Positions 28,215 to 36,704 of a stretch of DNA of 54,345 bases are shown piece after piece (within the stretch, counting starts at the first letter, position 1; each line of letters begins with the position of its first letter). This DNA is from an uncultured Pelagibacteraceae bacterium (GTDB lineage Bacteria; Pseudomonadota; Alphaproteobacteria; Pelagibacterales; Pelagibacteraceae), in contig CACILF010000006.1 of assembly GCA_902587435.1 (NCBI GenBank), forward strand, positions 1 through 54,345. Direction: 5' to 3'. The translations under genes and the position numbers were made by a program. Under the pieces are notes generated by a model that worked only from the letters and a program-made list of their open reading frames with translations, did not search any database and had not been told where the DNA came from.

Positions 28215-28220
28215 TATAAT
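28215..28220 (+). promoter_or_regulatory. Candidate -10 element for the rpsF operon
   Basis: A perfect TATAAT lies 31 bases before the rpsF ATG (28252), in the 86-base fabD/rpsF intergenic region. No good -35 hexamer is visible at the right spacing. I looked for the S6:S18-binding leader motif known upstream of rpsF in many bacteria and do not see a convincing one. Confidence 0.33.
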
Positions 28221-28251
28221 AGTATATCCCTTTTTTTTATAACATTAAAAT

Positions 28252-28599
28252 ATGAACTTTTACGAACATACTATTATAGCAAGGCAAGATACAAGCCCTA
28301 GTCAACTAAAGCAAATACAAGATAAATATACTGATTTAGTAATCAAACATGAAGGAAAGGTGCTAAAAGCTGAAAGTTGGGGTCTTATAAATTTAACCTA
28401 TTTAATAAAAAAAAATAAAAAAGGAAATTATATTCATTTCAAAATTGAAGGAAATGGAAAAACAATTAATGAACTAGAAAAAAATGAAAAAATAGACAAA
28501 AATTTATTAAGATATTTAACAGTTAAAGTAAAAAAGTTAGATCTTAAAACTAATTATTTTGAAAAAAAAAATGAAGAAGTCAAAGAAAAAACAAATTAA
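28252..28599 (+). CDS. rpsF: 30S ribosomal protein S6
   Basis: S6 binds S18 and the central domain of 16S rRNA. The start MNFYEHTIIARQDTSPSQL and the segment KAESWGLINLTYLIKKNKKGNYIHF are typical, with a Lys/Glu-rich tail of about 15 residues after the RNP-like fold. Length is 115 residues. It heads the rpsF-rpsR-rplI group, with rpsR three bases later. Confidence 0.95.
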   Translation: MNFYEHTIIARQDTSPSQLKQIQDKYTDLVIKHEGKVLKAESWGLINLTYLIKKNKKGNYIHFKIEGNGKTINELEKNEKIDKNLLRYLTVKVKKLDLKTNYFEKKNEEVKEKTN

Positions 28600-28602
28600 A
28601 TA

Positions 28603-28875
28603 ATGAAAAAAACAAATAAAAATAAAAAAAGACCAGGACAAAATAATTTTGCTAGATTAAGTATTTTTCAACCACAAAAGTATAAATTTAAAAAAAAATG
28701 TCCGTTATCAGGAAAAGGCGCTCCAGTAATTGATTATAAAAATATAAGACTTTTAAAAAAATATGTTACAGAAAATGGAAAGATAATGCCTTCAAGGATT
28801 ACTTCTGTATGTCAAAAAAAACAAAGAGAACTATCTCTTTCAATTAAAAGGGCAAGAAATTTAGCTTTAATTTAA
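28603..28875 (+). CDS. rpsR: 30S ribosomal protein S18
   Basis: S18 partners S6 in the platform of the small subunit. The core is [48 protein letters not shown], read here as adjoining conserved blocks, preceded by a basic N-terminus containing a Cys ([10 protein letters not shown]). Length is 90 residues. The stop shares one base with the rplI start (TAATG). Confidence 0.95.
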   Translation: MKKTNKNKKRPGQNNFARLSIFQPQKYKFKKKCPLSGKGAPVIDYKNIRLLKKYVTENGKIMPSRITSVCQKKQRELSLSIKRARNLALI

Positions 28876-29330
28876 TGAAAGTTATATTATTAGAAAATGT
28901 TAGAAAAATAGGATCGATTGGCGATGTAATCGATGTAAAAAGAGGTTTTGCAAGAAATTTTTTAATTTCAAAAAAAAAAGCACTTTTTGCATCTAAAGAA
29001 AACATAAAAGAAGTAGAAAAAATTAAAATTACACTTTCAAAAAAAGATAAAGAAAAAAAGAACCAAGCAAAAGCAATTCAAGAAAAAATACAAAATAAAG
29101 AATTTATAATTAAAAAATTAGCTACTGAAAATAAAGAACTATATGGATCAGTTAAGCCAACTGAAATCGCAAAAATTTTAAATGAAATAGAAAAAATCGA
29201 AATAAATCCTTCATTAATACAACCTGTTAAAGAAATAAAATCTATTGGTACATTTAAAGTTGTATTGAATCTTCACCCTGAAGTTCTTTCAGAAATATCA
29301 ATAAAAGTTATTTCTGAAGAAAATAAATAA
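28875..29330 (+). CDS. rplI: 50S ribosomal protein L9
   Basis: L9 binds 23S rRNA near the L1 stalk. Its N-terminal domain [18 protein letters not shown] followed by VKRGFARNFLISKKKALFA is diagnostic. A long Lys-rich connecting helix (about 50-80) and a C-terminal domain with ELYGSVKPTEIAKIL follow. Length is 151 residues. It starts on the last base of rpsR. Confidence 0.95.
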   Translation: MKVILLENVRKIGSIGDVIDVKRGFARNFLISKKKALFASKENIKEVEKIKITLSKKDKEKKNQAKAIQEKIQNKEFIIKKLATENKELYGSVKPTEIAKILNEIEKIEINPSLIQPVKEIKSIGTFKVVLNLHPEVLSEISIKVISEENK

Positions 29331-29398
29331 TTATACAACTTTTTCCCCAGCTATTTTTAAATATTGTTTTACTGCTATAAATTTAATTAACTAGTTTT

Positions 29399-30814
29399 GT
29401 GGAAAAAAAATTTAGTTTAGTCCAGAATGAAACAAAAGAGCTTCCAAATAATATTGAAGCTGAACAATCAGTTATTGGATCAATTTTAGTTTCAAATGAA
29501 ATATTTGATGAAATAAATATGATTGTTACAAGTAAAAACTTTTACGACCCAATGCACCAAAAAATTTTTAGTGCAATAGAAAAATTAATCTATAGTGGAA
29601 TGTTGGCTAATCCAATAACTCTAAAAAATTATTTTGAAAAAGAAAAAGATGAGATAAACGTTCCAGATTATTTAATTAAAATTACTAAATTTTCAACTTC
29701 ATCACGTCAAACAACAGAATATTCAAAATTAATTTATGATCTTTTTGTAAAAAGAGAATTAATAAAAATTTCTGAAAATATTATTGATACTGCAAAATTA
29801 AATGATTTGGATAATGATGGCCAGTCGATTATAGAAAATTTCGAAAAATCTTTATTCGATTTAGCAGAAAAAGGATCTTTTAGTTCTTCTTTAGTAAAGT
29901 TTGATGATGCAATGAAATTAACTATCCAAATGGCTACCACTGCATATAAAAATGATGAAGGAATAGTTGGAGTTCCTACTGGATTAACCGATCTTGATGA
30001 TAGATTGGGGGGATTACATAAATCTGATTTATTAATTATAGCAGGTAGACCATCAATGGGTAAAACAGCTTTGGCAACGAATATTGCTTTTAATGCAGCA
30101 AAAAAAATCCAAGAAGATGGTAGAAAGTCTACTATTGCTTTTTTTTCTCTTGAAATGTCATCTGAGCAACTTTCAACAAGGATATTAGCAGAGCAATCAA
30201 GAATTAAATCAAATGATATCAGAAGAGGAAGAATTTCTGAGGAACAGTTTGATAAATTTATCGAAACTTCAAAAAATATTTCAGAATTGCCTCTTTATAT
30301 CGATGAAACACCAGCAATAAGTATTGCAGCTTTAAGCAATAGAGCAAGAAGAATAAAAAGACTTTATGGCTTAGATATGGTTGTGGTTGATTATATTCAA
30401 TTAATGAGAGCTGCAAATTTCAAAGAAGGTAGGGTTCAAGAAATATCTGAAATTACTCAAGGTTTAAAAGCTTTAGCAAAAGAATTATCTGTTCCTGTAT
30501 TAGCTTTATCTCAACTTTCAAGAGCTGTTGAACAAAGAGATAATAAAAAACCTCAGCTATCTGATTTAAGAGAATCTGGTTCAATCGAACAGGACGCAGA
30601 CGTTGTAATGTTTGTTTTTAGAGAAGCATATTATATTGAAAGAAATGAACCCCAGCCAAATACTGTTGAGCATGCTGAATGGCAATCCAAGATGAATGAT
30701 GTATCAAATCGTGCTGAAATAATTATAGGTAAACAGCGTCATGGACCTACGGGCAATGTTTTTCTTGAATTTGAGCCGATGTTTACAAGATTTAAAGATA
30801 TTCAAAATAGCTAA
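29399..30814 (+). CDS. dnaB: Replicative DNA helicase DnaB
   Basis: DnaB unwinds the replication fork as a hexamer. The N-terminal primase-interacting domain begins at NNIEAEQSVIGSIL, and the RecA-like motor has Walker A GRPSMGKTALA at residues 216-226, DMVVVDYIQLM (Walker B) and LSQLSRAVEQRDNKKPQLSDLRESGSIEQDAD with conserved DnaB segments. No intein is present. The start is GTG at 29399; I see no in-frame ATG that retains the N-terminal domain. Length is 471 residues. The alr and radA genes that commonly follow dnaB in alphaproteobacteria are not here. Confidence 0.96.
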   Translation: MEKKFSLVQNETKELPNNIEAEQSVIGSILVSNEIFDEINMIVTSKNFYDPMHQKIFSAIEKLIYSGMLANPITLKNYFEKEKDEINVPDYLIKITKFSTSSRQTTEYSKLIYDLFVKRELIKISENIIDTAKLNDLDNDGQSIIENFEKSLFDLAEKGSFSSSLVKFDDAMKLTIQMATTAYKNDEGIVGVPTGLTDLDDRLGGLHKSDLLIIAGRPSMGKTALATNIAFNAAKKIQEDGRKSTIAFFSLEMSSEQLSTRILAEQSRIKSNDIRRGRISEEQFDKFIETSKNISELPLYIDETPAISIAALSNRARRIKRLYGLDMVVVDYIQLMRAANFKEGRVQEISEITQGLKALAKELSVPVLALSQLSRAVEQRDNKKPQLSDLRESGSIEQDADVVMFVFREAYYIERNEPQPNTVEHAEWQSKMNDVSNRAEIIIGKQRHGPTGNVFLEFEPMFTRFKDIQNS

Positions 30815-30839
30815 ATTTAATTATATAAGTTGGTATTAG

Positions 30840-33218
30840 ATGTTTTCACATTTTTACCAAAAAAACATAATCGAAAAACCAAAGATAATTTTTGTAATTT
30901 TATTACTGTGTCTTGCTAGTTTTGGTTTTTTTTCAAAAGATTTTAGGTTAGATGCATCTTCTGAAACTTTGCTAATTGATGGAGACCCTGATTTAAAATA
31001 CTTAAGAGAAATAACTAAAAGATACAATTCTAAAGAATTTCTTGTTTTAACCTACACGCCCAATGAGGATATGGTTTCAGAAAATTCAATTAATAATTTG
31101 CTTAGTTTAAAATATAAAATTCAAAGTTTAAACTGGGTAGATAGCGTTGTAACTATTTTAGATATTCCCCTTTTAACTAGTACTGATAAAACATTAACTG
31201 AAAGATTACAAAATTTCAGTACACTTAAGAGTGATGGAATTAATAAAAAAAGAGGATTTAATGAAATTTTAAATAGCCCAGTTTTCAGAAATTTTGTAAT
31301 TAGTGAAGATGGTAAAACAAGTGGAATAATTGTAAATATAAAAAAAAATGAAATTCCTGAAAAATTTAATAATGAAAAAGAAAAGGAAGTTTATAAAGAT
31401 AATTTAAAGAAAAAAAATCATCAAAATATAATTGAAATAAGAGAAATAATAAAATCTTATAATAAAGTTGGAAAGATACATTTGGGAGGAATTCCTATGA
31501 TCGCTGATGACATGATGTCATTTATAAAAAGTGATATTGTTACTTTTGGTATAGGAGTCTTAATATTTATTGTAGCAACGCTTTGGATTATTTTTAAAAA
31601 AGTTGTTTGGGTTATAATCCCAATAAGTAGTTGCTTCTTTTCAGTTTTAATAATGATGGGTCTGCTTGGAATGTTAGGTTGGAAAGTTACCGTTATATCC
31701 TCAAACTTTATAGCTTTGATGCTAATTTTAACTATGGCAATGAATATACATATGAGTACTAGATTTTTACAGTTAACCAAGGAAAAACCAAATTTAAGTA
31801 AAAATGAAATTATTCTACAAGCAACAAGTAAAATGTTTTGGCCAATTCTCTATACAGTTCTTACAACAGTTTGTGCTTTTCTTTCTCTAATTTTTAGTGA
31901 AATTAAACCAATAATTGACTTTGGATGGATGATGACTTTAGGTTTGATTATTTCATTTACCGTTACGTTTAGTTTATTGCCAACTTTAATTAGTCTTGTT
32001 TCAGATTTAAGAGTAAATATAAATGAAAATAGAAATTCAGTTTTTACAAATTTATTAGGAAAAATATCGATTAACAATAAAAGCCTAATCTTTATTATAA
32101 GTGTAGTAATAATTTTTATAAGTTTTTTAGGTATCTCACGTCTTGAAGTAGAAAATAGTTTCATTAACTATTTTAGTAAAAATACAGAAATTTATAAAGG
32201 AATGAAACTTATAGATGAAAAATTAGGTGGAACTACTCCGCTTGAAGTTATTATAAAATTTCCAAAAAAAGAAGATGACGTTGTAGACGAAGATGATGAA
32301 TGGGATGATGGTGAAGCAGAAAAAGATGATTCAAAATATTGGTTTACAAAAGATAAAATAGATAAAATTGAAAAAGTTCATAACTATTTGGATGAACTTC
32401 CTGCTGTGGGAAAGGTATTGTCTTTTTCTTCTATAATTAAAGTGGCAACAAGTTTAAATGATAATAAGCCACTTGGTAGCCTTGAAATGGGAGTTCTTTA
32501 TTCAAAAATACCTGATTCAATTAGGAAAGAAATAGTAGACCCATATATTTCAATACCAGATTCGGAAGCAAGAATTAATTTAAGAATCAAAGATTCTAAA
32601 GAAGGACTAAGAAGAAATGAACTTATAAAACAGATTAATTATGATTTAAAAAATAAATTAGGGCTAAAAGAAGAAGAGTATAAATTGGCAGGTGTACTTA
32701 TTCTATTCAATAACTTGCTGCAAAGTTTATTTAAATCACAAATTTTGACGCTTGGTTTTGTTATGATTGGAATATTTATAATGTTTTTTATTTTGTTTAA
32801 AAATATTAAATTGTCTTTAATTGGCGTTGTTCCAAATTTTATTGCAGCTTTTTTTGTACTAGGAATTATTGGTATAGCAAAAATTCCCTTGGATATGATG
32901 ACAATTACTATTGCTGCTATAACTATTGGAATAGCTGTAGATAATAGTATTCACTATATTTATAGATTTAAGGAAGAATACAGTAAAATTAATGACTACA
33001 AACTAACTTTAAAAAAGTGTCACTCTACAGTAGGTGTTGCAATATTAAACACGTCAATAACTATTATTTTTGGATTTTCAATTTTAGTTTTTTCTAATTT
33101 TATACCCACTATATATTTTGGAATATTTACTGGTATTGCAATGTTTTTAGCAATGATCTCGGTATTAACTCTATTACCGGCGCTATTGCAAGTATTTCGA
33201 CCTTTCGGAGGTAAATAA
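30840..33218 (+). CDS. MMPL/RND-superfamily transporter, HpnN-like
   Basis: A 792-residue membrane protein with the two-fold layout of MMPL/HpnN transporters: TM1 near residues 17-35, a periplasmic loop, a five-helix bundle at about 230-390, then TM7 near 415-435, a second loop, and a closing five-helix bundle from about 640. Conserved RND-like phrases include TIAAITIGIAVDNSIHYIYRFKEE. The second loop contains an acidic stretch (residues about 477-500, bases 32272-32340) rich in Asp and Glu. Related proteins move hopanoids or other lipids to the outer membrane, but the substrate here is unknown. It starts 25 bases after dnaB and is followed by cvpA nine bases later. Confidence 0.85.
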   Translation: MFSHFYQKNIIEKPKIIFVILLLCLASFGFFSKDFRLDASSETLLIDGDPDLKYLREITKRYNSKEFLVLTYTPNEDMVSENSINNLLSLKYKIQSLNWVDSVVTILDIPLLTSTDKTLTERLQNFSTLKSDGINKKRGFNEILNSPVFRNFVISEDGKTSGIIVNIKKNEIPEKFNNEKEKEVYKDNLKKKNHQNIIEIREIIKSYNKVGKIHLGGIPMIADDMMSFIKSDIVTFGIGVLIFIVATLWIIFKKVVWVIIPISSCFFSVLIMMGLLGMLGWKVTVISSNFIALMLILTMAMNIHMSTRFLQLTKEKPNLSKNEIILQATSKMFWPILYTVLTTVCAFLSLIFSEIKPIIDFGWMMTLGLIISFTVTFSLLPTLISLVSDLRVNINENRNSVFTNLLGKISINNKSLIFIISVVIIFISFLGISRLEVENSFINYFSKNTEIYKGMKLIDEKLGGTTPLEVIIKFPKKEDDVVDEDDEWDDGEAEKDDSKYWFTKDKIDKIEKVHNYLDELPAVGKVLSFSSIIKVATSLNDNKPLGSLEMGVLYSKIPDSIRKEIVDPYISIPDSEARINLRIKDSKEGLRRNELIKQINYDLKNKLGLKEEEYKLAGVLILFNNLLQSLFKSQILTLGFVMIGIFIMFFILFKNIKLSLIGVVPNFIAAFFVLGIIGIAKIPLDMMTITIAAITIGIAVDNSIHYIYRFKEEYSKINDYKLTLKKCHSTVGVAILNTSITIIFGFSILVFSNFIPTIYFGIFTGIAMFLAMISVLTLLPALLQVFRPFGGK

Positions 33219-33227
33219 ATTTTTTTA

Positions 33228-33770
33228 ATGGATGGGTTTTTAAAAATTTTTGAAAATATTTCTAGTTTTGATTTAATATATATTTTCTTTACGGTACTAT
33301 CTTTAATTAAATGTTCTAGAAAAGGTTTTGTTCTAAGTTTAATTGCGGCTTCAAAATGGTTATTGGCTTACATATTAACTCTAATAATTTTCCCTAGAGT
33401 TAAACCTTTTGTTGAAGGTATAATTGACAGTGAATATGTTTTGGACATCATTCTAGGTGTGGGAATTTTTGTTATTATAATTTTTTTAATTTTAATGATT
33501 AATAAAGGTATTGGTAAGGCCGTATCATACTCTGGTCTAGGGACATTAGACAAAATATTTGGATTCTTTTTTGGTTTTTTAAGATCTTATATAATTTGTG
33601 TATGTATCTTTTCAACTATAAGTATAATTTATAATCATGATAAGTGGCCTATGAATTTGGAAAAATCCTTTACCTTTCCATACGTTGAAAAAGGTAGTAA
33701 TTATTTAATAAAAGAATTTCCAAATGAAGAAAATTACAATGATGCAAAAGATAAAGTTCAAGAACTTTAA
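33228..33770 (+). CDS. cvpA: CvpA family membrane protein
   Basis: A 180-residue integral membrane protein of the CvpA (colicin V production) family. It has four predicted helices (about 12-25, 35-53, 70-90, 110-130), the early DLIYIFFTVLSLIKCSRKGFVL segment and the GLGTLDKIFGFFFGFLRSYI block typical of the family. CvpA is linked to envelope stress resistance in some Gammaproteobacteria; the exact activity is not settled. It overlaps the purF reading frame, the usual cvpA-purF order. Confidence 0.9.
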   Translation: MDGFLKIFENISSFDLIYIFFTVLSLIKCSRKGFVLSLIAASKWLLAYILTLIIFPRVKPFVEGIIDSEYVLDIILGVGIFVIIIFLILMINKGIGKAVSYSGLGTLDKIFGFFFGFLRSYIICVCIFSTISIIYNHDKWPMNLEKSFTFPYVEKGSNYLIKEFPNEENYNDAKDKVQEL

Positions 33771-35205
33771 TCCCAAAATAAAAGAAGAATGTGGAGTATT
33801 TGGTATAAGTAATAATAATGATGCGTCAGCTCTTGCAGCTTTAGGGTTACACGCACTTCAACATAGAGGACAAGAAGGATGTGGAATTGTTACTTTTGAT
33901 GGAGATCAATATCATTCGGAAAAAAGATTTGGTCTTGTTGGAGATAATTTTAATAAAGAAAAAGTATTAAAAAATTTAACAGGAAAATATGCCATTGGTC
34001 ATAATAGATATAGTACTACTGGAGGTACAACATTAAGAAACATTCAGCCGTTTTTTGCAGATACAAACGCAGGAGGAATAAGTATTTCTCACAACGGAAA
34101 CTTAACAAATGCAATAAAATTAAGATCAAAATTAGTTAAAGAAGGTGCTATTTTTTATACTACATCTGATACTGAAACTATTGTTCAGCTAATTGCTAAA
34201 TCAAAAAGAACTAAAACTATAGACAAGATTGTAGAAGCATTATTTCAAATACAAGGAGGTTATGCCTTGGTCATGCTAACTCAAAAAAAATTGATAGGAG
34301 TTAGAGACCCATTTGGAATAAGGCCACTAGTTATTGGAAAATTAAAAAATTCATATGTATTAGCATCTGAAACTTGTGCTTTGGATATAATAGGTGCGAA
34401 ATATTTAAGAGAAGTTGAAAATGGAGAAATAGTTTTGATTGAGGACGATAATATTGAAAGTATTAAACCATTTCCAAAACAAAAAGTTCGACCGTGTGTG
34501 TTTGAATATATTTATTTCTCTAGGCCAGATAGTATTTTAAATGGAAAAACTGCTTATGAATATAGGAAAAATTTAGGTATTGAACTAGCAAATGAAGATG
34601 ATGTTGAGGGGGATGTTGTTGTGCCTGTTCCAGATTCAGGAAATGCAGCAGCTTTGGGTTATAGTCAACAAAGCAGAAAAAATTTCGAATTAGGATTAAT
34701 TAGAAATCATTATGTTGGAAGAACTTTTATTGAGCCTTCACAAAAAATTAGAAGTCTTGGTGTTAAACTAAAATTAAACCCAAACAAAACATCAATAAAA
34801 GATAAAAAAATTATTTTAGTTGATGATTCACTGGTGAGAGGAACAACAAGTTATAAAATAGTAAAAATGTTATATGATGCGGGAGCAAAGGAAGTTCATG
34901 TAAGAATAGCAAGTCCTGAGATTAGATACCCAGATTTTTACGGAGTTGATACACCTACAAAAAAAGAACTTTTAGCAGCAAATAAAAATAATGATGAAAT
35001 ATGCAGGTATATTGGAGCAAAAAGTCTAAAGTATTTATCAATAGATGGTCTCTATAAAGCGATGGGATTTAAGAATAGAAATAAAAACTATCCTCAATTA
35101 ACAGATCATTATTTTACTGGAGACTATCCGGTTAAACCGATAGATAATTTAGGTGATGATAAAATTACTCAACTTTCTTTATTAAGTACTGGGTCAAATA
35201 ATTAG
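33724..35205 (+). CDS. purF: Amidophosphoribosyltransferase
   Basis: PurF makes 5-phosphoribosylamine, the first committed step of purine synthesis. The mature N-terminus is expected at the Cys of EECGVFG, the glutaminase nucleophile. HNRYSTTGGTT and the PRPP loop KKIILVDDSLVRGTTS are clear. Starts are possible at 33724, 33739 and 33742, all upstream of the catalytic Cys and all overlapping cvpA, so the exact one is open. The first of the four Bacillus-type cluster ligands is kept (RPCVFEYIYFSRP), but the region with the others reads EIRYPDFYG and LTDHYFTGDYP with no cysteine, so no Bacillus-type [4Fe-4S] cluster is expected. Confidence 0.95.
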   Translation: MKKITMMQKIKFKNFNPKIKEECGVFGISNNNDASALAALGLHALQHRGQEGCGIVTFDGDQYHSEKRFGLVGDNFNKEKVLKNLTGKYAIGHNRYSTTGGTTLRNIQPFFADTNAGGISISHNGNLTNAIKLRSKLVKEGAIFYTTSDTETIVQLIAKSKRTKTIDKIVEALFQIQGGYALVMLTQKKLIGVRDPFGIRPLVIGKLKNSYVLASETCALDIIGAKYLREVENGEIVLIEDDNIESIKPFPKQKVRPCVFEYIYFSRPDSILNGKTAYEYRKNLGIELANEDDVEGDVVVPVPDSGNAAALGYSQQSRKNFELGLIRNHYVGRTFIEPSQKIRSLGVKLKLNPNKTSIKDKKIILVDDSLVRGTTSYKIVKMLYDAGAKEVHVRIASPEIRYPDFYGVDTPTKKELLAANKNNDEICRYIGAKSLKYLSIDGLYKAMGFKNRNKNYPQLTDHYFTGDYPVKPIDNLGDDKITQLSLLSTGSNN

Positions 35206-35207
35206 TT

Positions 35208-35762
35208 ATGAATAAAGTAAAATTTACAGAAATGAAACATGGAACAAAAGAGGACTATTTGCTTTTAGATAAACATGAAAAAAAATACATAGAAGAAACT
35301 GCTGATAGAATTCTTAAATTTATGTCAGGTTTAACAGAAACATTAGAGGGTTATCAAGTTTCAAGATTGGAACATTCACTTCAAAGTGCAACGAAGGCTT
35401 TAAAAGCTGGAGAAGATGAAGAAATTATAGTTGCGGCGCTTCTACATGATATAGGAGATGAATTGGCTCCTATGAATCACTCTGAATATGCTGCAGCAAT
35501 TTTAAAACCTTATGTTTCTGAAAAAACTCATTGGATAGTTGAAAAACATGGAGAATTTCAATTATATTATTATGCGCATCATTTAGGTGGTGACAGAAAT
35601 AAAAGAGAGAAATATAAAGACCACAAATATTATCAAGCAACAATAGATTTTTGTGAAAAGTATGATCAAGGATCTTTTGATCCTAATTACAAGTCCTTAC
35701 CATTGGAACATTTTGAACCAATGGTAAGAAGAATATTTTCAAGAAAACCTTACTCTAATTAA
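35208..35762 (+). CDS. HD-domain protein resembling mixed-valence diiron oxygenases (PhnZ-like)
   Basis: A 184-residue HD-superfamily protein. Six putative metal ligands can be placed: His56 (RLEHSLQ), His80 and Asp81 (LLHDIGD), His91, His114 and Asp153. This is the set expected for a diiron centre rather than a one-metal phosphohydrolase. The phrase LEHSLQ, the 24-residue spacing to HD, and a C-terminal PLEHFEPMV resemble PhnZ, the oxygenase that cleaves hydroxymethyl-type phosphonates. The PhnZ substrate residues just before LEHSLQ appear different here, so another small substrate is likely. It starts two bases after purF and is followed by a transporter 24 bases later. A nucleotide phosphohydrolase remains possible. 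Confidence 0.72.
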   Translation: MNKVKFTEMKHGTKEDYLLLDKHEKKYIEETADRILKFMSGLTETLEGYQVSRLEHSLQSATKALKAGEDEEIIVAALLHDIGDELAPMNHSEYAAAILKPYVSEKTHWIVEKHGEFQLYYYAHHLGGDRNKREKYKDHKYYQATIDFCEKYDQGSFDPNYKSLPLEHFEPMVRRIFSRKPYSN

Positions 35763-35786
35763 GTTTTTCATTTACAATTTTAAAAT

Positions 35787-36650
35787 ATGATAGAAAAATT
35801 ATCAAATCAGCAAAAAGGTTCACTTTTGGCATTTATTGGGGTTTTTCTAATCACTCCTGATTCTTTGCTTATCAGATTATCGAATATAGAAACATGGGGA
35901 ATGTTATTTTATAGAGGAGCAATACCTTTTGTGGTTGTTTTAATTGGTACATTAATTTTTTACAATAAAAATTTTTTAAAAAAACTATTTGGAATAGGTT
36001 TTCCAGGAATATTTTATATTTTTAGTTTTTCTGCATGCAATATTACTTTTATATTGTCTATCCAAAATACTAATGTTGCTAATACTTTGGTAATGATTGC
36101 TTTGGCTCCAATGCTTTCAGCTATATTAGGAGCTATATTTTTAAAGGAGGCCCCAGATAAAAAAACCTGGATTGCTATACTTGTTACCTTTGCTGCTTGT
36201 GTTTATATCTTTTATGATTCCCTTAATTTAGGTAACTTTTTAGGTGATTTCTTTGGTCTGGTTACTGCCTTTGGTCTTGCTTGTAATGCCACTTTAGCAA
36301 GATATGCTAAAGACAGAGATCTTGTTCCATCAGCTGTAATTGGTAAATTATGTGTTGCAATATTTGCCTTTTTCTTTGTAGAGAGCTTCACATTGGTTGG
36401 AAATGATATCATTTTTATACCTTTAATGTGTGTAATGTGTGTAGCTATCCCTTTTGTTTTAGTAACTATAGCCCCAAGATTTATAACTGGTGCTGAAGTT
36501 AATCTTTTTTTCCTTCTTGAAACTATACTGGGTCCAGTATGGGTTTGGATGGTAATTAAAGAACAACCGAGTTTGGAAACTATTTTAGGTGGCTCACTTA
36601 TCATATTAACAATTGCAATTCATTCATTCCTAGCCTTAAAAAAAACATAA
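35787..36650 (+). CDS. EamA/DMT-superfamily transporter
   Basis: A 287-residue membrane protein with about ten hydrophobic helices in two EamA repeats (about 10-140 and 150-285). Typical phrases are FYRGAIPF, NTNVANTLVMIALAPMLSAILGAIFLKE and LLETILGPVWVW with a following GG. Such proteins move amino acids, nucleosides or other small metabolites. The substrate is unknown. It lies downstream of the HD oxygenase-like gene in the same direction, so a joint role in handling one small compound is plausible. Confidence 0.88.
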   Translation: MIEKLSNQQKGSLLAFIGVFLITPDSLLIRLSNIETWGMLFYRGAIPFVVVLIGTLIFYNKNFLKKLFGIGFPGIFYIFSFSACNITFILSIQNTNVANTLVMIALAPMLSAILGAIFLKEAPDKKTWIAILVTFAACVYIFYDSLNLGNFLGDFFGLVTAFGLACNATLARYAKDRDLVPSAVIGKLCVAIFAFFFVESFTLVGNDIIFIPLMCVMCVAIPFVLVTIAPRFITGAEVNLFFLLETILGPVWVWMVIKEQPSLETILGGSLIILTIAIHSFLALKKT

Positions 36651-36704
36651 ATCATAACTAATTACTTGCAAAATTTTAACTAATTAATAAGCAGGCAAAT
36701 ATAT

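Noticed and set aside
28166-28251. S6:S18 autoregulatory RNA before rpsF
   Set aside because: No CCG-bearing stem of the known motif could be found in the 86-base region.
29331-29398. TTATACAACTTTTTCCCC upstream of dnaB as a DnaA box or origin
   Set aside because: It does not match the TTATNCACA consensus, there is no cluster of such sites, and nothing else suggests an origin.
32272-32340. The acidic coding stretch as a frameshift or foreign insertion
   Set aside because: The frame is unbroken, and flanking membrane-protein sequence continues normally on both sides.
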